DNA of 51,423 nt from Vibrio sp. CAU 1672. Its GTDB lineage: Bacteria; Pseudomonadota; Gammaproteobacteria; Enterobacterales; Vibrionaceae. The translations under genes and the position numbers were made by a program. Shown in pieces: positions 26,821 through 36,293 of this stretch (positions are counted from its first letter, which is position 1; each line of letters begins with the position of its first letter). The notes beneath the pieces were generated by a model. That model saw only the letters and a program-made list of their open reading frames with translations, was not told where the DNA came from and did not search any database. Where the stretch lies: the NCBI RefSeq assembly GCF_029223195.1, contig NZ_JARHUF010000006.1:1-51423 (forward strand). Reading direction: 5' to 3'.

Positions 26821-28101
26821 ATGACAGATAAAAGCAAAGAAAGTAGCGGTGGTAAATTGTTGTACTGCTCTTTCTGCGGCAAAAGTCAGCACGAAGTTCG
26901 CAAGCTAATCGCAGGTCCGTCGGTTTACATATGTGATGAATGTGTCGATCTTTGTAACGACATCATTCGTGAAGAAATCAAAGACGTTCTCCCGAAAAAA
27001 GAGTCTGAAGCGTTACCAACGCCAAAGCAAATCAGAGAACACCTTGATGATTATGTAATCGGACAAGATTACGCGAAGAAAGTGCTCGCAGTTGCGGTAT
27101 ATAACCACTATAAGCGTTTACGCAATGGTGATACAACGAGCGAAGGGGTAGAGCTGGGTAAAAGTAACATCCTGTTGATCGGCCCAACCGGTAGTGGTAA
27201 AACCCTGCTGGCCGAAACACTGGCTCGATTCCTGGATGTGCCGTTTACGATGGCCGACGCCACCACGCTGACCGAAGCGGGTTACGTGGGTGAAGACGTA
27301 GAAAATATCATCCAGAAGCTTCTGCAAAAATGTGATTACGATGTAGCCAAAGCTGAACGTGGCATTGTATACATCGATGAGATCGACAAGATTTCACGTA
27401 AGGCTGAAAACCCATCGATAACGCGTGACGTATCCGGTGAAGGCGTTCAGCAAGCGCTGTTAAAACTGATCGAAGGTACAGTGGCTTCCGTTCCGCCGCA
27501 GGGTGGGCGTAAGCATCCCCAGCAAGAGTTCCTCCAAGTGGACACCTCGAAGATCCTGTTCATCTGTGGTGGAGCATTTTCTGGCCTGGACAAAGTGATC
27601 GAACAGCGTGTGGCAACCGGTACCGGCATTGGATTTGGCGCGGAAGTGCGTTCCAAAGACGAAAGCAAGTCACTCAGCGATCTGTTCCAGAAAGTGGAAC
27701 CGGAAGATTTGGTCAAATACGGTCTGATCCCGGAATTTATCGGTCGTCTGCCAGTGACCACCACGCTGACTGAACTGGATGAAGATGCATTGATCCAGAT
27801 TCTGCGTGAACCGAAGAATGCGTTGACCAAGCAATACGCGGCCTTGTTCGAGCTTGAAAATGCTGAGCTTGAATTCCGCGAGGATGCACTGCGTGCTATC
27901 GCTAAAAAAGCGATGGAACGTAAAACCGGTGCTCGTGGTCTGCGCTCCATTCTTGAGGGCGTCCTGCTCGACACCATGTATGATCTGCCATCGATGACCA
28001 ACGTAAGTAAAGTGGTCATTGATGAGTCAGTGATTAATGGTGAATCGGATCCGTTGTTGATTTACAGTAATGCTGATAATCAGGCGGCCGGAGCAGAATA
28101 A
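26821..28101 (+). CDS. clpX: ATP-dependent Clp protease ATP-binding subunit ClpX
   Basis: An AAA+ unfoldase that threads substrates into ClpP. The 426-aa protein has the N-terminal C4 zinc domain (C16, C19, C38, C41). Walker A is GPTGSGKT near 121-128 and Walker B is [10 protein letters not shown] near 182-191. The ClpP-docking IGF-type loop is in the stretch [11 protein letters not shown], and arginine-finger and sensor motifs lie in the C-terminal half. A strong terminator follows, separating it from lon, which has its own heat-shock promoter. Confidence 0.98.
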   Translation: MTDKSKESSGGKLLYCSFCGKSQHEVRKLIAGPSVYICDECVDLCNDIIREEIKDVLPKKESEALPTPKQIREHLDDYVIGQDYAKKVLAVAVYNHYKRLRNGDTTSEGVELGKSNILLIGPTGSGKTLLAETLARFLDVPFTMADATTLTEAGYVGEDVENIIQKLLQKCDYDVAKAERGIVYIDEIDKISRKAENPSITRDVSGEGVQQALLKLIEGTVASVPPQGGRKHPQQEFLQVDTSKILFICGGAFSGLDKVIEQRVATGTGIGFGAEVRSKDESKSLSDLFQKVEPEDLVKYGLIPEFIGRLPVTTTLTELDEDALIQILREPKNALTKQYAALFELENAELEFREDALRAIAKKAMERKTGARGLRSILEGVLLDTMYDLPSMTNVSKVVIDESVINGESDPLLIYSNADNQAAGAE

Positions 28102-28115
28102 TTCCGTTAGCAGAT

Positions 28116-28147
28116 AAAAAGGAGGTAAGTAATTACCTCCTTTTTTT
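28116..28147 (+). terminator. Terminator after clpX
   Basis: A perfect 8-bp stem (GGAGGTAA, 28121-28128, with TTACCTCC, 28133-28140), flanked by AAAAA and a run of seven T. It is a classic intrinsic terminator. Confidence 0.9.
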
Positions 28148-28157
28148 ATTTCTCGTA

Positions 28158-28185
28158 TTGAATCCAAACAATTAACCCCCATATA
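28158..28185 (+). promoter_or_regulatory. Sigma-32 heat-shock promoter of lon
   Basis: TTGAAT at 28158-28163 and CCCCATATA at 28177-28185 are separated by 13 bases. The -10 stretch is nearly the same as that of the known E. coli lon heat-shock promoter (CCCCATATACTG). The ATG is about 45 bases further on. Confidence 0.8.
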
Positions 28186-28231
28186 CTGCCTTAAGTAATA
28201 CGTTAAACGTGAAAGCGGAAGAGAGAATTAT

Positions 28232-30583
28232 ATGAACTTGGAACGTTCCGAGCGCATCGAAATCCCGGTATTACCCCTACGTGACGTAGTGGTCTACCCG
28301 CACATGGTTATCCCTTTGTTTGTTGGCCGAGAAAAATCAATTAGCTGCCTAGAGACAGCAATGGAAACCAACAAACAGGTTCTGCTTGTGGCACAAAAAC
28401 AAGCCGATACAGATGAACCTACCGTTGATGATCTATTTGAAGTCGGTACGGTTGCCACCATTCTTCAGCTATTGAAGCTGCCAGATGGCACGGTAAAAGT
28501 GCTGGTTGAAGGCCAGCAACGCGCTAAGATTAACCATTTTAAAGAGAGCGATTTTTTCTTAGCCGAAGCCGAATTCATCACCACGCCAGAGCTGGATGAG
28601 CGTGAACAAGAAGTGATCGTACGCAGTGCGATCAATCAGTTTGAAGGTTTCATCAAACTGAACAAGAAGATCCCACCGGAAGTTCTGACCTCTTTGAATG
28701 GCATCGATGAAGCGGCTCGCCTGGCGGACACCATTGCGGCGCATATGCCGCTTAAGCTGGTCGACAAACAGCAGGTGCTGGAGCTGGTGAACGTGACCGA
28801 GCGCCTGGAATTTTTGATGGGCCAGATGGAATCTGAAATCGATCTGCTGCAAGTGGAAAAGCGCATCCGTGGCCGGGTGAAAAAGCAGATGGAAAAGTCC
28901 CAGCGCGAGTACTATCTGAATGAGCAGATGAAAGCAATTCAGAAAGAGCTGGGTGAGATGGAAGACGCACCTGATGAGTTTGAAACGCTGAAGCAGAAGA
29001 TTGAAGAATCTAAAATGCCTCAGGAAGCGCAAGAGAAAACCGAACAAGAGCTGCATAAGCTCAAGATGATGTCGCCGATGTCGGCGGAAGCGACAGTAGT
29101 GCGCAGTTACATCGACTGGATGGTCAGTGTGCCATGGAGTAAGCGTTCTAAAGTGAAAAAGAACCTTGCTAAGGCCGAAGAGATCCTCAACGAAGACCAC
29201 TACGGTCTGGAGCGGGTCAAAGAACGTATTCTTGAATACTTAGCGGTGCAAAATCGGATCAATAAGCTAAAAGGTCCAATCCTGTGTCTGGTTGGTCCTC
29301 CGGGTGTCGGTAAAACGTCACTGGGCCGTTCAATTGCGTCGGCTACCGGGCGTAAGTACGTGCGTATGGCGCTGGGCGGTGTACGTGATGAAGCGGAAAT
29401 TCGTGGTCACCGCCGTACCTATATTGGCTCCCTGCCAGGTAAGCTGATCCAGAAGATGTCGAAAGTCGGGGTGAGAAACCCGCTGTTCCTGCTGGATGAG
29501 ATTGATAAGATGTCATCAGACATGCGTGGTGACCCGGCTTCTGCCCTGCTTGAAGTTCTGGATCCGGAGCAAAACAACTCGTTTAACGATCACTACCTGG
29601 AAGTGGATTACGACTTGTCTGACGTAATGTTCGTTGCAACGTCGAACTCGATGAACATTCCAGGCCCATTGCTGGACCGTATGGAAGTGATCCGCTTGTC
29701 CGGTTATACCGAAGACGAAAAGCTCAATATTGCTAAGCGTCACTTAGTTGGAAAACAAGTTAAACGCAATGGCCTGAAGCCGGAAGAAATCAACATTGAA
29801 GACTCGGCGATCATCGGCATTATCCGTTACTACACTCGTGAAGCGGGTGTGCGTGGCATGGAGCGTGAAATTTCTAAGATCTGCCGTAAAGCAGTGAAAA
29901 ACATCCTGCTGGATAAAAACATCAAGTCCGTCACGGTTAGTATGGATAACCTTAAAGAGTATCTGGGTGTTCAGCGTCATGATTTCGGCAAAGCGGACGA
30001 AAGCAACCGTATCGGTCAGGTGACAGGTCTGGCGTGGACCGAAGTCGGCGGCGATCTGTTGACCATCGAAACCCAGTCAATGCCGGGTAAAGGCAAGCTG
30101 ACACAAACGGGTTCTCTGGGCGACGTGATGCAAGAGTCAATCCAGGCGGCGATGACCGTTGTGCGCTCGCGAGCGGAGAAACTCGGCATCAACTCAGATT
30201 TCTATGAGAAGCGCGACATCCATGTGCATGTTCCGGAAGGCGCAACACCAAAAGACGGCCCGAGTGCCGGTATCGCGATGTGCACTGCACTGGTTTCTAG
30301 CTTAACGGGTAACCCGGTTAAAGCGGACGTTGCCATGACCGGTGAAATTACCTTGCGTGGTGAGGTGCTACCGATTGGCGGGCTGAAAGAGAAGCTGCTG
30401 GCCGCACATCGTGGTGGCATCAAAACCGTCTTGATCCCGAAAGATAACGAACGTGATTTGGAAGAAATCCCGGACAACGTGATCTGCGATCTGAAGGTGC
30501 TCCCGGTACAGTGGATTGATGAAGTACTTAAAGTTGCACTGGAGCGAGACCCAACTGGGGTTGAGTTTGTCGCTGAAAAATAG
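28232..30583 (+). CDS. lon: ATP-dependent protease Lon (La)
   Basis: A hexameric AAA+ serine protease that removes misfolded and regulatory proteins. The 783-aa protein shows the N-terminal LON substrate domain (residues about 10-200), a coiled middle, Walker [10 protein letters not shown] near 354-362, and Walker B LLDEIDK. The C-terminal protease domain carries the Ser-Lys dyad: S678 in KDGPSAG and K721 in GGLKEK, offset by one from the E. coli numbering. Its own sigma-32 promoter and a strong terminator make it a single-gene unit. Confidence 0.98.
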   Translation: MNLERSERIEIPVLPLRDVVVYPHMVIPLFVGREKSISCLETAMETNKQVLLVAQKQADTDEPTVDDLFEVGTVATILQLLKLPDGTVKVLVEGQQRAKINHFKESDFFLAEAEFITTPELDEREQEVIVRSAINQFEGFIKLNKKIPPEVLTSLNGIDEAARLADTIAAHMPLKLVDKQQVLELVNVTERLEFLMGQMESEIDLLQVEKRIRGRVKKQMEKSQREYYLNEQMKAIQKELGEMEDAPDEFETLKQKIEESKMPQEAQEKTEQELHKLKMMSPMSAEATVVRSYIDWMVSVPWSKRSKVKKNLAKAEEILNEDHYGLERVKERILEYLAVQNRINKLKGPILCLVGPPGVGKTSLGRSIASATGRKYVRMALGGVRDEAEIRGHRRTYIGSLPGKLIQKMSKVGVRNPLFLLDEIDKMSSDMRGDPASALLEVLDPEQNNSFNDHYLEVDYDLSDVMFVATSNSMNIPGPLLDRMEVIRLSGYTEDEKLNIAKRHLVGKQVKRNGLKPEEINIEDSAIIGIIRYYTREAGVRGMEREISKICRKAVKNILLDKNIKSVTVSMDNLKEYLGVQRHDFGKADESNRIGQVTGLAWTEVGGDLLTIETQSMPGKGKLTQTGSLGDVMQESIQAAMTVVRSRAEKLGINSDFYEKRDIHVHVPEGATPKDGPSAGIAMCTALVSSLTGNPVKADVAMTGEITLRGEVLPIGGLKEKLLAAHRGGIKTVLIPKDNERDLEEIPDNVICDLKVLPVQWIDEVLKVALERDPTGVEFVAEK

Positions 30584-30612
30584 TGATGTGTAGCAAAAAT
30601 AAGTAAAAGTTT

Positions 30613-30651
30613 ACGCTGATAAGCCCGAAAAGGCTTGTCAGCGTTTTTTTT
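30613..30651 (+). terminator. Terminator after lon
   Basis: A 13-bp stem (30613-30625 with 30632-30644, one G-T wobble), loop of six and a run of eight T. It is a strong intrinsic terminator. Confidence 0.9.
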
Positions 30652-30677
30652 GGAGGCTAAGTTAACTTGGTTAGCTG

Positions 30678-30702
30678 CTAGCCCTTGATTAATAAGGGCT
30701 AG
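30678..30702. repeat. Inverted repeat upstream of hupB
   Basis: A 9-bp perfect inverted repeat (CTAGCCCTT with AAGGGCTAG) with a 7-base spacer, about 70 bases before hupB. It may be an operator or a leader hairpin; nothing more can be said. Confidence 0.4.
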
Positions 30703-30773
30703 GGCTTATTTTATTTAATGGAACGAAAGTCATCACAAATAAAAATCATAGATGGCACAAAGGGGAAATCACA

Positions 30774-31046
30774 GTGAATAAAACTCAGTTAGTAGAATCA
30801 ATTGCGGAAAACGCGGATATCTCAAAAGCGTCAGCAGGTCGCGCTCTGGATGCATTTATTGAAGCAGTAAGCGGCACGCTACAATCAGGTGATCAGGTGG
30901 CATTAGTCGGTTTTGGTACTTTCAGCGTACGTACTCGCGCAGCGCGTACTGGCCGTAACCCTAAAACTGGTGAAGAAATCCAAATCGCAGAAGCAAAAGT
31001 ACCTGCATTCAAAGCTGGTAAGGCTCTGAAAGACGCTTGTAACTAA
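30774..31046 (+). CDS. hupB: DNA-binding protein HU-beta
   Basis: A 90-aa histone-like nucleoid protein that bends and compacts DNA as a dimer. The family signature [21 protein letters not shown] is in two pieces across residues 46-66, including the DNA-intercalating proline in RNPKTG. It is full length with the standard [23 protein letters not shown] N-terminus. It stands in the conserved position between lon and ppiD. Confidence 0.97.
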   Translation: MNKTQLVESIAENADISKASAGRALDAFIEAVSGTLQSGDQVALVGFGTFSVRTRAARTGRNPKTGEEIQIAEAKVPAFKAGKALKDACN

Positions 31047-31146
31047 TCAGTTACATCGGTCTTCTGGTGGTAATGTGAACAACTTTTGCTCAAACGGCAC
31101 GTTTTGAACAGAAATTTACAATGACTACGCCGAACTTTTTTAAATT

Positions 31147-31177
31147 ATGCGCATCCTACTGATGCGCATTTCTTTTT
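31147..31177 (+). terminator. Terminator after hupB
   Basis: A perfect 8-bp stem (ATGCGCAT, 31147-31154 and 31162-31169) with a 7-base loop, followed by TTCTTTTT, about 100 bases after the hupB stop. Confidence 0.75.
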
Positions 31178-31246
31178 CTGATATATTATCGCGCATTACA
31201 TTTTTATATGAAGCAGTAGGCTTCAGTTGTGGAGAGCAGTTAAATT

Positions 31247-33106
31247 ATGATGGATCGATTACGCGAAGGCGTGAACAGCATCGCGATCAAAATTATCCTT
31301 GGACTCATCATCCTGTCTTTCGTTTTTGCTGGTGTGGGCAGCTACCTGGTAAGTGGCAGCAACAACGCAGCTGCGAAAGTCGGTAATGCAGAGATTGGTC
31401 GCGGTGAGTTCGAGATGGCTTACCAGAATGAGCGTAACCGCATGCAAGCTCAATTGGGTGATTACTTCTCTCAAATGCTGGCTGACCCTGCATATGTTGA
31501 ATCTTTCCGCAAATCAGTTCTAGATCGCATGATCAACGACCTGCTGCTAGACCAACAAGCCGAAGCGCTTGGTCTACGTATTAGCGATGCACAAGTTCGT
31601 AGCATGATTCTAGACATGCCTCAGTTCCAATCTAACGGTCAGTTCGATCAAGATATTTACCAGGCATCTCTGCGTCGTGCTGGTTTCTCTCCAGACTCAT
31701 TTGCCGAGTACATGCGTCGTGAACTGGTTCGTGAGCAACTACTGAACGCACTACAAACCAGTGAATTCACTCTACCTGGCGAAGTTCAGGCAGAAGGCAA
31801 ACTATTCACTCAAACTCGTGACGTTCGTACAATCACTATTGACTTGGCTGAGTTTGCTAAGAAAGTAGAGCTTACTGACGAAGAAATTCAAGAGTACTAC
31901 AAAGCAAACCCAGATAAATTTACTCGCCCTGAGCAAGTTAAAGTTACTTACGTTGAGCTTTCTGCTGAAGAGCTTAAGAAGCAAATCCAAGTTTCTGACG
32001 AAGACGTTAAGCAGTACTACGACGAGCACCTAGACAAATACTCAACAGAAGAGCAACGTCGCGTAGCGCATATCCTGATTGAAGGTGATGACGAAGCGAA
32101 AGCGCAGGCTATTCTGGATGAACTTAATGCCGGCGGTGACTTTGCCGCTCTGGCGCAGGAAAAATCAGACGACTTCGGTAGCGCTGAAAACGGCGGTGAG
32201 CTGGGTTGGATTGAGCGTGATGTGATGGACCCTGCCTTTGAACAGGCGGCATTCGCCCTGCAAAACGTTGGTGATATGACTGGTTTGGTTAAGTCTGATT
32301 TTGGTTATCACATTATCAAGCTGGAAGAGCTGCAAGCTTCTGTTGCTAAGCCGTTTGATACGGTGGCTGCTGAAATTAAGCAAGAGCTGATTGACCAGCG
32401 TGCGGTTGAGCAGTTTTATGAGTTGCAAAATGAACTGGAACGTGTGGCGTTTGAGTTCCCGGATTCGTTGGATGATGCGTCAAAGGCTGTCGGCCAGGAC
32501 GTGAAGACAACAGATTTTATCTCTAAGGCTGATGCGCCACAAGTACTGCTGAATCCGGCGGTAATGCAAGCGATCCTGAGCCCGGAAGTCAAAGAAGATG
32601 GTCTGAACTCGGAAGCGATTGAAGTCGCGCCGGAACACATCATTGTTGTGCGCGTTGACGATGCACGTGATGAGACCGTATTGCCACTGGAAGAAGTGCG
32701 CGATCAAGCGGTGGCTGAACTTTCGCGTGTTAAAGGCGAACAACAAGCGCTGGAGCTGGGTAATCAAGTGGTTACCGCTCTTAAAGCAGGTAACCATGCT
32801 GTTCTGGCTGACAACGGTTTGGAGTTTGGTGAAACAGAGACCGTCGATCGCCGCTCACCACTGGCTGCGACAGTATTTGCGACGGCTAAGCCACAAGGTG
32901 AACAGCCAGTGTATGCTCAGTCGAAAGATATGCAGGGCAATGTGGTTGTGATTGAACTAGTGGCAGTGGATGCGGAACTGGATGAAGAGTTAGCCGGTCA
33001 GGTTGCTATCCAGATGCAGCGCGCCTCTTCGCAGCAGGACCTTTCTTCGGTAATTGCTGTACTGCGTGCCAATACTGACATTGAGTATTATGTTGTGAGC
33101 AACTAA
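31247..33106 (+). CDS. ppiD: Periplasmic folding chaperone PpiD (SurA_N - parvulin)
   Basis: A membrane-anchored chaperone facing the periplasm, associated with the SecYEG exit. Residues 13-33 form one membrane helix, followed by a SurA_N-like chaperone domain. A parvulin-type domain runs from about 265 to 365 (RRVAHILIEGD to FGYHIIKLEE), and a long C-terminal region follows. The length of 619 aa is normal. Codon use changes within the gene: nine CTA leucine codons occur before about position 32,040 and only one after it, which may reflect recombination between strains. It has its own upstream region after the hupB terminator. Confidence 0.95.
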   Translation: MMDRLREGVNSIAIKIILGLIILSFVFAGVGSYLVSGSNNAAAKVGNAEIGRGEFEMAYQNERNRMQAQLGDYFSQMLADPAYVESFRKSVLDRMINDLLLDQQAEALGLRISDAQVRSMILDMPQFQSNGQFDQDIYQASLRRAGFSPDSFAEYMRRELVREQLLNALQTSEFTLPGEVQAEGKLFTQTRDVRTITIDLAEFAKKVELTDEEIQEYYKANPDKFTRPEQVKVTYVELSAEELKKQIQVSDEDVKQYYDEHLDKYSTEEQRRVAHILIEGDDEAKAQAILDELNAGGDFAALAQEKSDDFGSAENGGELGWIERDVMDPAFEQAAFALQNVGDMTGLVKSDFGYHIIKLEELQASVAKPFDTVAAEIKQELIDQRAVEQFYELQNELERVAFEFPDSLDDASKAVGQDVKTTDFISKADAPQVLLNPAVMQAILSPEVKEDGLNSEAIEVAPEHIIVVRVDDARDETVLPLEEVRDQAVAELSRVKGEQQALELGNQVVTALKAGNHAVLADNGLEFGETETVDRRSPLAATVFATAKPQGEQPVYAQSKDMQGNVVVIELVAVDAELDEELAGQVAIQMQRASSQQDLSSVIAVLRANTDIEYYVVSN

Positions 33107-33135
33107 GCAATACCGATGTAACTTGCATGTTTATT

Positions 33136-33167
33136 AAAACGGGCCGCAATCGCGGCCCGTTTTATTT
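33136..33167 (+). terminator. Terminator after ppiD
   Basis: A perfect 12-bp stem (33136-33147 with 33152-33163) rich in GC at its core, closing a 4-base loop and followed by ATTTT. Confidence 0.9.
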
Positions 33168-33250
33168 TCGGCTGTGCGCACTTTTATCGCCGGGCAGGGG
33201 AGCTTAGATTGGCTCTGTTAGTCACCCCATTCGAGGAAACAGGAGAGCTT

Positions 33251-33547
33251 ATGCTGAAGATAAAATGGATGTTAACCCTGTGGTTGTGTTTACTCGCACC
33301 ACTAAGCCTGGCCAATGACACCCAGCCCAACGACAAATATAAAGGCATTGAAATCACCGTTAATATCAATACCGCCCCGGCTGAGGAGATCGCTGATCTG
33401 CTCAAAGGCATCGGCCTGAAGAAAGCCCAGGACATTGTTGACTATCGTGAGCAGCACGGTCCATTCAAAACCACCGCCGAGCTGAGTAACGTCAAAGGTA
33501 TCGGTCCCGCAACCATCGAGAAAAACCAGGGGCGAATTGTGCTCTGA
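33251..33547 (+). CDS. ComEA-like helix-hairpin-helix protein
   Basis: A 98-aa exported protein with a signal peptide (about residues 1-20, ending LSLAND). A single helix-hairpin-helix DNA-binding domain carries the two typical hairpins (LLKGIGLKKAQDIVDYRE and LSNVKGIGPATIEKNQ). It matches the ComEA/YbaV family. In Vibrio, periplasmic ComEA binds incoming DNA during natural transformation, but this copy beside ppiD is the YbaV-position paralogue and its role in uptake is not certain. The ATG at 33251 has AGGAGA before it; an upstream TTG frame start at 33209 is rejected because it would bury the signal peptide. Confidence 0.85.
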   Translation: MLKIKWMLTLWLCLLAPLSLANDTQPNDKYKGIEITVNINTAPAEEIADLLKGIGLKKAQDIVDYREQHGPFKTTAELSNVKGIGPATIEKNQGRIVL

Positions 33548-33730
33548 TCGCCCTTACCGGCGTCTGCACCTGCTATCTGAGCCATTTATGAGGTGGCTCA
33601 GGTATTATGTTGGCTGCGCAAAATGGCTGATGGGCACTATGCGCCGCACCGAGAACGAAGGAAAAGGCAGGGTACCTGCGCCCGCAAATTGTTTGAAGAT
33701 CCGTCCCCGTTTGTTGAAGAACGGTTTTCT

Positions 33731-33781
33731 GTGCATCGCAAGTAACTGTGTATCGCGAGTAACAGTATATCGCGAGTAACC
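33731..33781. repeat. Three tandem 17-bp repeats
   Basis: Three contiguous 17-base units (33731-33747, 33748-33764, 33765-33781) share ATCGCRAGTAAC. They lie just after the end of the leftward rhombosortase gene. The unit length is not a multiple of three, so the repeat is non-coding. Confidence 0.75.
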
Positions 33782-33784
33782 ATG

Positions 33785-34336
33785 CTACAGAACACGGCCT
33801 TTTTTCAGCAACTTTTCAGCCAGCGCCAACGCCAGGCCGCCAAGGGCGCCAAACAGGTGGGCGTCGATCGCGACTCTGGCTCCGATCAGCGCCGCGGTAC
33901 TCATCGGCGGGCCGTACAGCTGCTCCCAGGCGATTTTGCCCACCAGGCCAGCGACCAGCAGCAGGCTGCTGCGCCGACCTTCAAACACCTCGCGCAATGC
34001 CCAGTAACCAAACAGCCCGTGCAATACGCCGGACAGGCCCACGTAGACGGACATCTTGGTAAGCAGGATTGCCGCGCCGACCCAAACACACAGTAGCAGT
34101 AAAACCAGCAAAAAGTTTTTCATCGTCGGGCGGAAGATAAAACTGATGATCCACAGCCCGACCAGGTTCATTCCCAGGTGGGCAAAGTTGGTATGGGTGA
34201 GATTTCCTGTTACGATCCGCCACCATTCTCCGTGACGAATGTTGTACGCGTGCCACTCTGCCATGCCGGCCAGTGGTTCAAATTGTAATCCCAGGCAGAT
34301 CAGGCTGATGATGGCCAGTAAAGTATAAAGGTTCAC
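33785..34336 (-). CDS. rrtA: Rhombosortase (rhomboid-family intramembrane serine protease)
   Basis: A 183-aa membrane protease of the rhomboid family, of the short type that cleaves GlyGly-CTERM tails from exported proteins. About six membrane helices are seen. The catalytic serine is in GLSGVLHG and the catalytic histidine in AIDAHLFGALGG; the family HTNFAHLGMN motif is also present. I chose the GTG at 34336 (MNLYTLLAI when started there) because a longer frame would overlap the divergent gene; the start codons of the two genes are then only 3 bases apart. GlyGly-CTERM substrates are expected elsewhere in the genome. Confidence 0.85.
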   Translation of the reverse strand: MNLYTLLAIISLICLGLQFEPLAGMAEWHAYNIRHGEWWRIVTGNLTHTNFAHLGMNLVGLWIISFIFRPTMKNFLLVLLLLCVWVGAAILLTKMSVYVGLSGVLHGLFGYWALREVFEGRRSSLLLVAGLVGKIAWEQLYGPPMSTAALIGARVAIDAHLFGALGGLALALAEKLLKKGRVL

Positions 34337-34339
34337 TCT

Positions 34340-34954
34340 ATGTCCCGTTATTGTTCTCAGTGTGGAAAATCGCACAAAGCATGCATATGCCAATGGATTG
34401 TGCCACTGGCGAATGAGGTGGAACTTATCATCCTTCAGCATCCGAGTGAAGAACATCGTCCGCTTGGTACGGCACGGATTCTCAATCTTGCGTTAAAAAA
34501 CTGTATCTGCCTGGTTGGCGAGGACTTTTCCCTGCACGCGCAGCTCAACCAGTTGTTAGCGGATGAGATCTATCAACATTACGTCTTGTACCCGTCGGAA
34601 CACTCGGTATGTGTAACCAGCCTGGCCCGGGGAGACAGCCAGCCGGCACAGAAAATGCGGCTGATATTGCTCGATGGTACCTGGAAAAAAGCGTATAAAA
34701 TGTGGCAGCTGTCGACCAACCTGCATCAACTGGCTACTGTGCGCTTACCGGATAACCTGCAGGGCCACTATACCATTCGCAAAGCGCCGTCAGCCAACAG
34801 CTTATCGACGGTAGAGGCCGGGTTCCATGCCTTGACCCTCCTCGAGCCGGGCCGGGATTTTACTCCGCTGCTGAGCGCGTTTGAGCATATGATTGAGTTT
34901 CAAATCGCCCAGATGCCCCCGGGCGTGTTTGAGCGCAATTACTGTAAACGCTAA
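34340..34954 (+). CDS. DTW-domain tRNA aminocarboxypropyltransferase-like protein
   Basis: A 204-aa protein of the DTW family. In E. coli the related TapT (YfiP) uses SAM to add the acp group to U47 of tRNAs. Four N-terminal cysteines (CSQCGKSHKACIC) probably bind zinc. The family motif appears as LLDGTWKKAYKM near 113-124, and SANSLSTVEA near 154-163 is the conserved C-terminal box. It diverges from rrtA with only three bases between the start codons. The family is clear, while the exact tRNA position modified is inferred. Confidence 0.85.
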   Translation: MSRYCSQCGKSHKACICQWIVPLANEVELIILQHPSEEHRPLGTARILNLALKNCICLVGEDFSLHAQLNQLLADEIYQHYVLYPSEHSVCVTSLARGDSQPAQKMRLILLDGTWKKAYKMWQLSTNLHQLATVRLPDNLQGHYTIRKAPSANSLSTVEAGFHALTLLEPGRDFTPLLSAFEHMIEFQIAQMPPGVFERNYCKR

Positions 34955-34955
34955 T

Positions 34956-36278
34956 TTAGAGCACGATGGAAGAGAACAGCTGGCGATGCAGCTTTTGCGC
35001 ATGGCCGTCGGTCATCGAGGAGATGTAATCGGCGATCACCCGTATTTTATCGCTGTCACTGCTGGCTTCCCGCCAGTGCTCCTGGGTCAGTTTGGGTAAC
35101 AGGCGTTCGGGATCGGCGCTGAGTGCGTCAAACAGGTCCATGATGATCTGCTGGCCTTTGTATTCAACAATCTGAACCTGGGGCACCTGAATGACATACT
35201 CACTGACAAAGTGTTTGAGTACCTCCAGGGCGCTGGCCATCTGCGGCTGCAGACTGGCATTCCAGGCCAGCAGCGGGCTTTTAAACGGGGCATCGACCGC
35301 CTGAATGGAAATGCTGGTCAGCAGCGCATTGACCATACCGCCGATTATGTCTTTCCGCTGGTAGTGTCTGCCGCTGAACAGCATTTTGCCAATCGAGTCG
35401 ATATGCGTTTCAAACCACGGGTCACCACAGGTCGCGAGCTGACTGGCGGCGCCTTCCTGCCACTGCTGGTATGTAACCATACCGAGCACGATCGCGTCTT
35501 CCAGATCATGCACACCGTAGGCGATGTCATCCGCCAGCTCCATGATCGAGCAGTCGAGAGATTTAAAGCGGGTTTTGCAGTGCTGGTAATCCGATTGCGG
35601 CTCACCGCGCATGGTGCACAACAGGGTTTTATCGCGTTCATGCAGAGGTTCCAGTACCCAGTCGAATAAATCCCGGTCACAGTCGTAAATGCCTTTCGCC
35701 GGGCTCCATTGCTTGGCTTTCAGCCGCCGCTGGTGTTCGGCGGGTTCCGGTTGCCGGGCGGCGCGGCTCTGGCTGAGCAAAGCCGGATATTTGATCAGAC
35801 CGAGCAGGGTTCTCCGTGACAGGTTCATGCCGAAATGCTCGGTATACGGTTCGAGTTTGGTCACAATGCGGAATGTCTGCGCGTTGCCTTCAAAACCACC
35901 ATGCTCACGCATCATGTAATTGAGTGCGACTTCACCACCATGGCCGTATGGCGGGTGACCAATATCGTGCGCCAGACACAGCGAATCAATCAGGCTTTCT
36001 GAAGGCAGCAAATCGCGAAACTCGGGCTGCTTCTTCTTGATCTGGGCTACGATACCTGTGCCCAGTTGCGCAGCTTCCAACGAGTGAGTCAGCCGGGTAC
36101 GATGAAAATCTTCCAGGCTGTGGCCATGAACCTGAGTTTTTGCCTGCAGACGACGGAAGGCGGCAGAATGGAGGATCCGCGCCCGATCACGCTGATACGG
36201 ACTGCGATGATCATCGCGGCGGATTTTATGTTCATCATCATGGCGCTGTTGCCATTGTGGGCTTAATTCAAATGACAC
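34956..36278 (-). CDS. dGTPase-like HD-domain triphosphohydrolase
   Basis: A 440-aa HD-superfamily enzyme of the dGTP triphosphohydrolase family, which splits dNTPs to deoxynucleoside and triphosphate. The HD motif is intact: H in RLTHSLEAAQLG, H-D in LAHDIGHPPYGHGGE, and a later D in MELADDIAYG. The start is GTG at 36278 with GGAG before it. It follows the YfbR nucleotidase gene by 15 bases on the same strand, so the two nucleotide hydrolases are probably co-expressed for dNTP-pool control. It belongs to the type with sequence around RDDHRSPYQRDRARILHS. dGTP preference is inferred from the family. Confidence 0.9.
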   Translation of the reverse strand: MSFELSPQWQQRHDDEHKIRRDDHRSPYQRDRARILHSAAFRRLQAKTQVHGHSLEDFHRTRLTHSLEAAQLGTGIVAQIKKKQPEFRDLLPSESLIDSLCLAHDIGHPPYGHGGEVALNYMMREHGGFEGNAQTFRIVTKLEPYTEHFGMNLSRRTLLGLIKYPALLSQSRAARQPEPAEHQRRLKAKQWSPAKGIYDCDRDLFDWVLEPLHERDKTLLCTMRGEPQSDYQHCKTRFKSLDCSIMELADDIAYGVHDLEDAIVLGMVTYQQWQEGAASQLATCGDPWFETHIDSIGKMLFSGRHYQRKDIIGGMVNALLTSISIQAVDAPFKSPLLAWNASLQPQMASALEVLKHFVSEYVIQVPQVQIVEYKGQQIIMDLFDALSADPERLLPKLTQEHWREASSDSDKIRVIADYISSMTDGHAQKLHRQLFSSIVL

Positions 36279-36293
36279 AGTGGTCTCCGTGGA

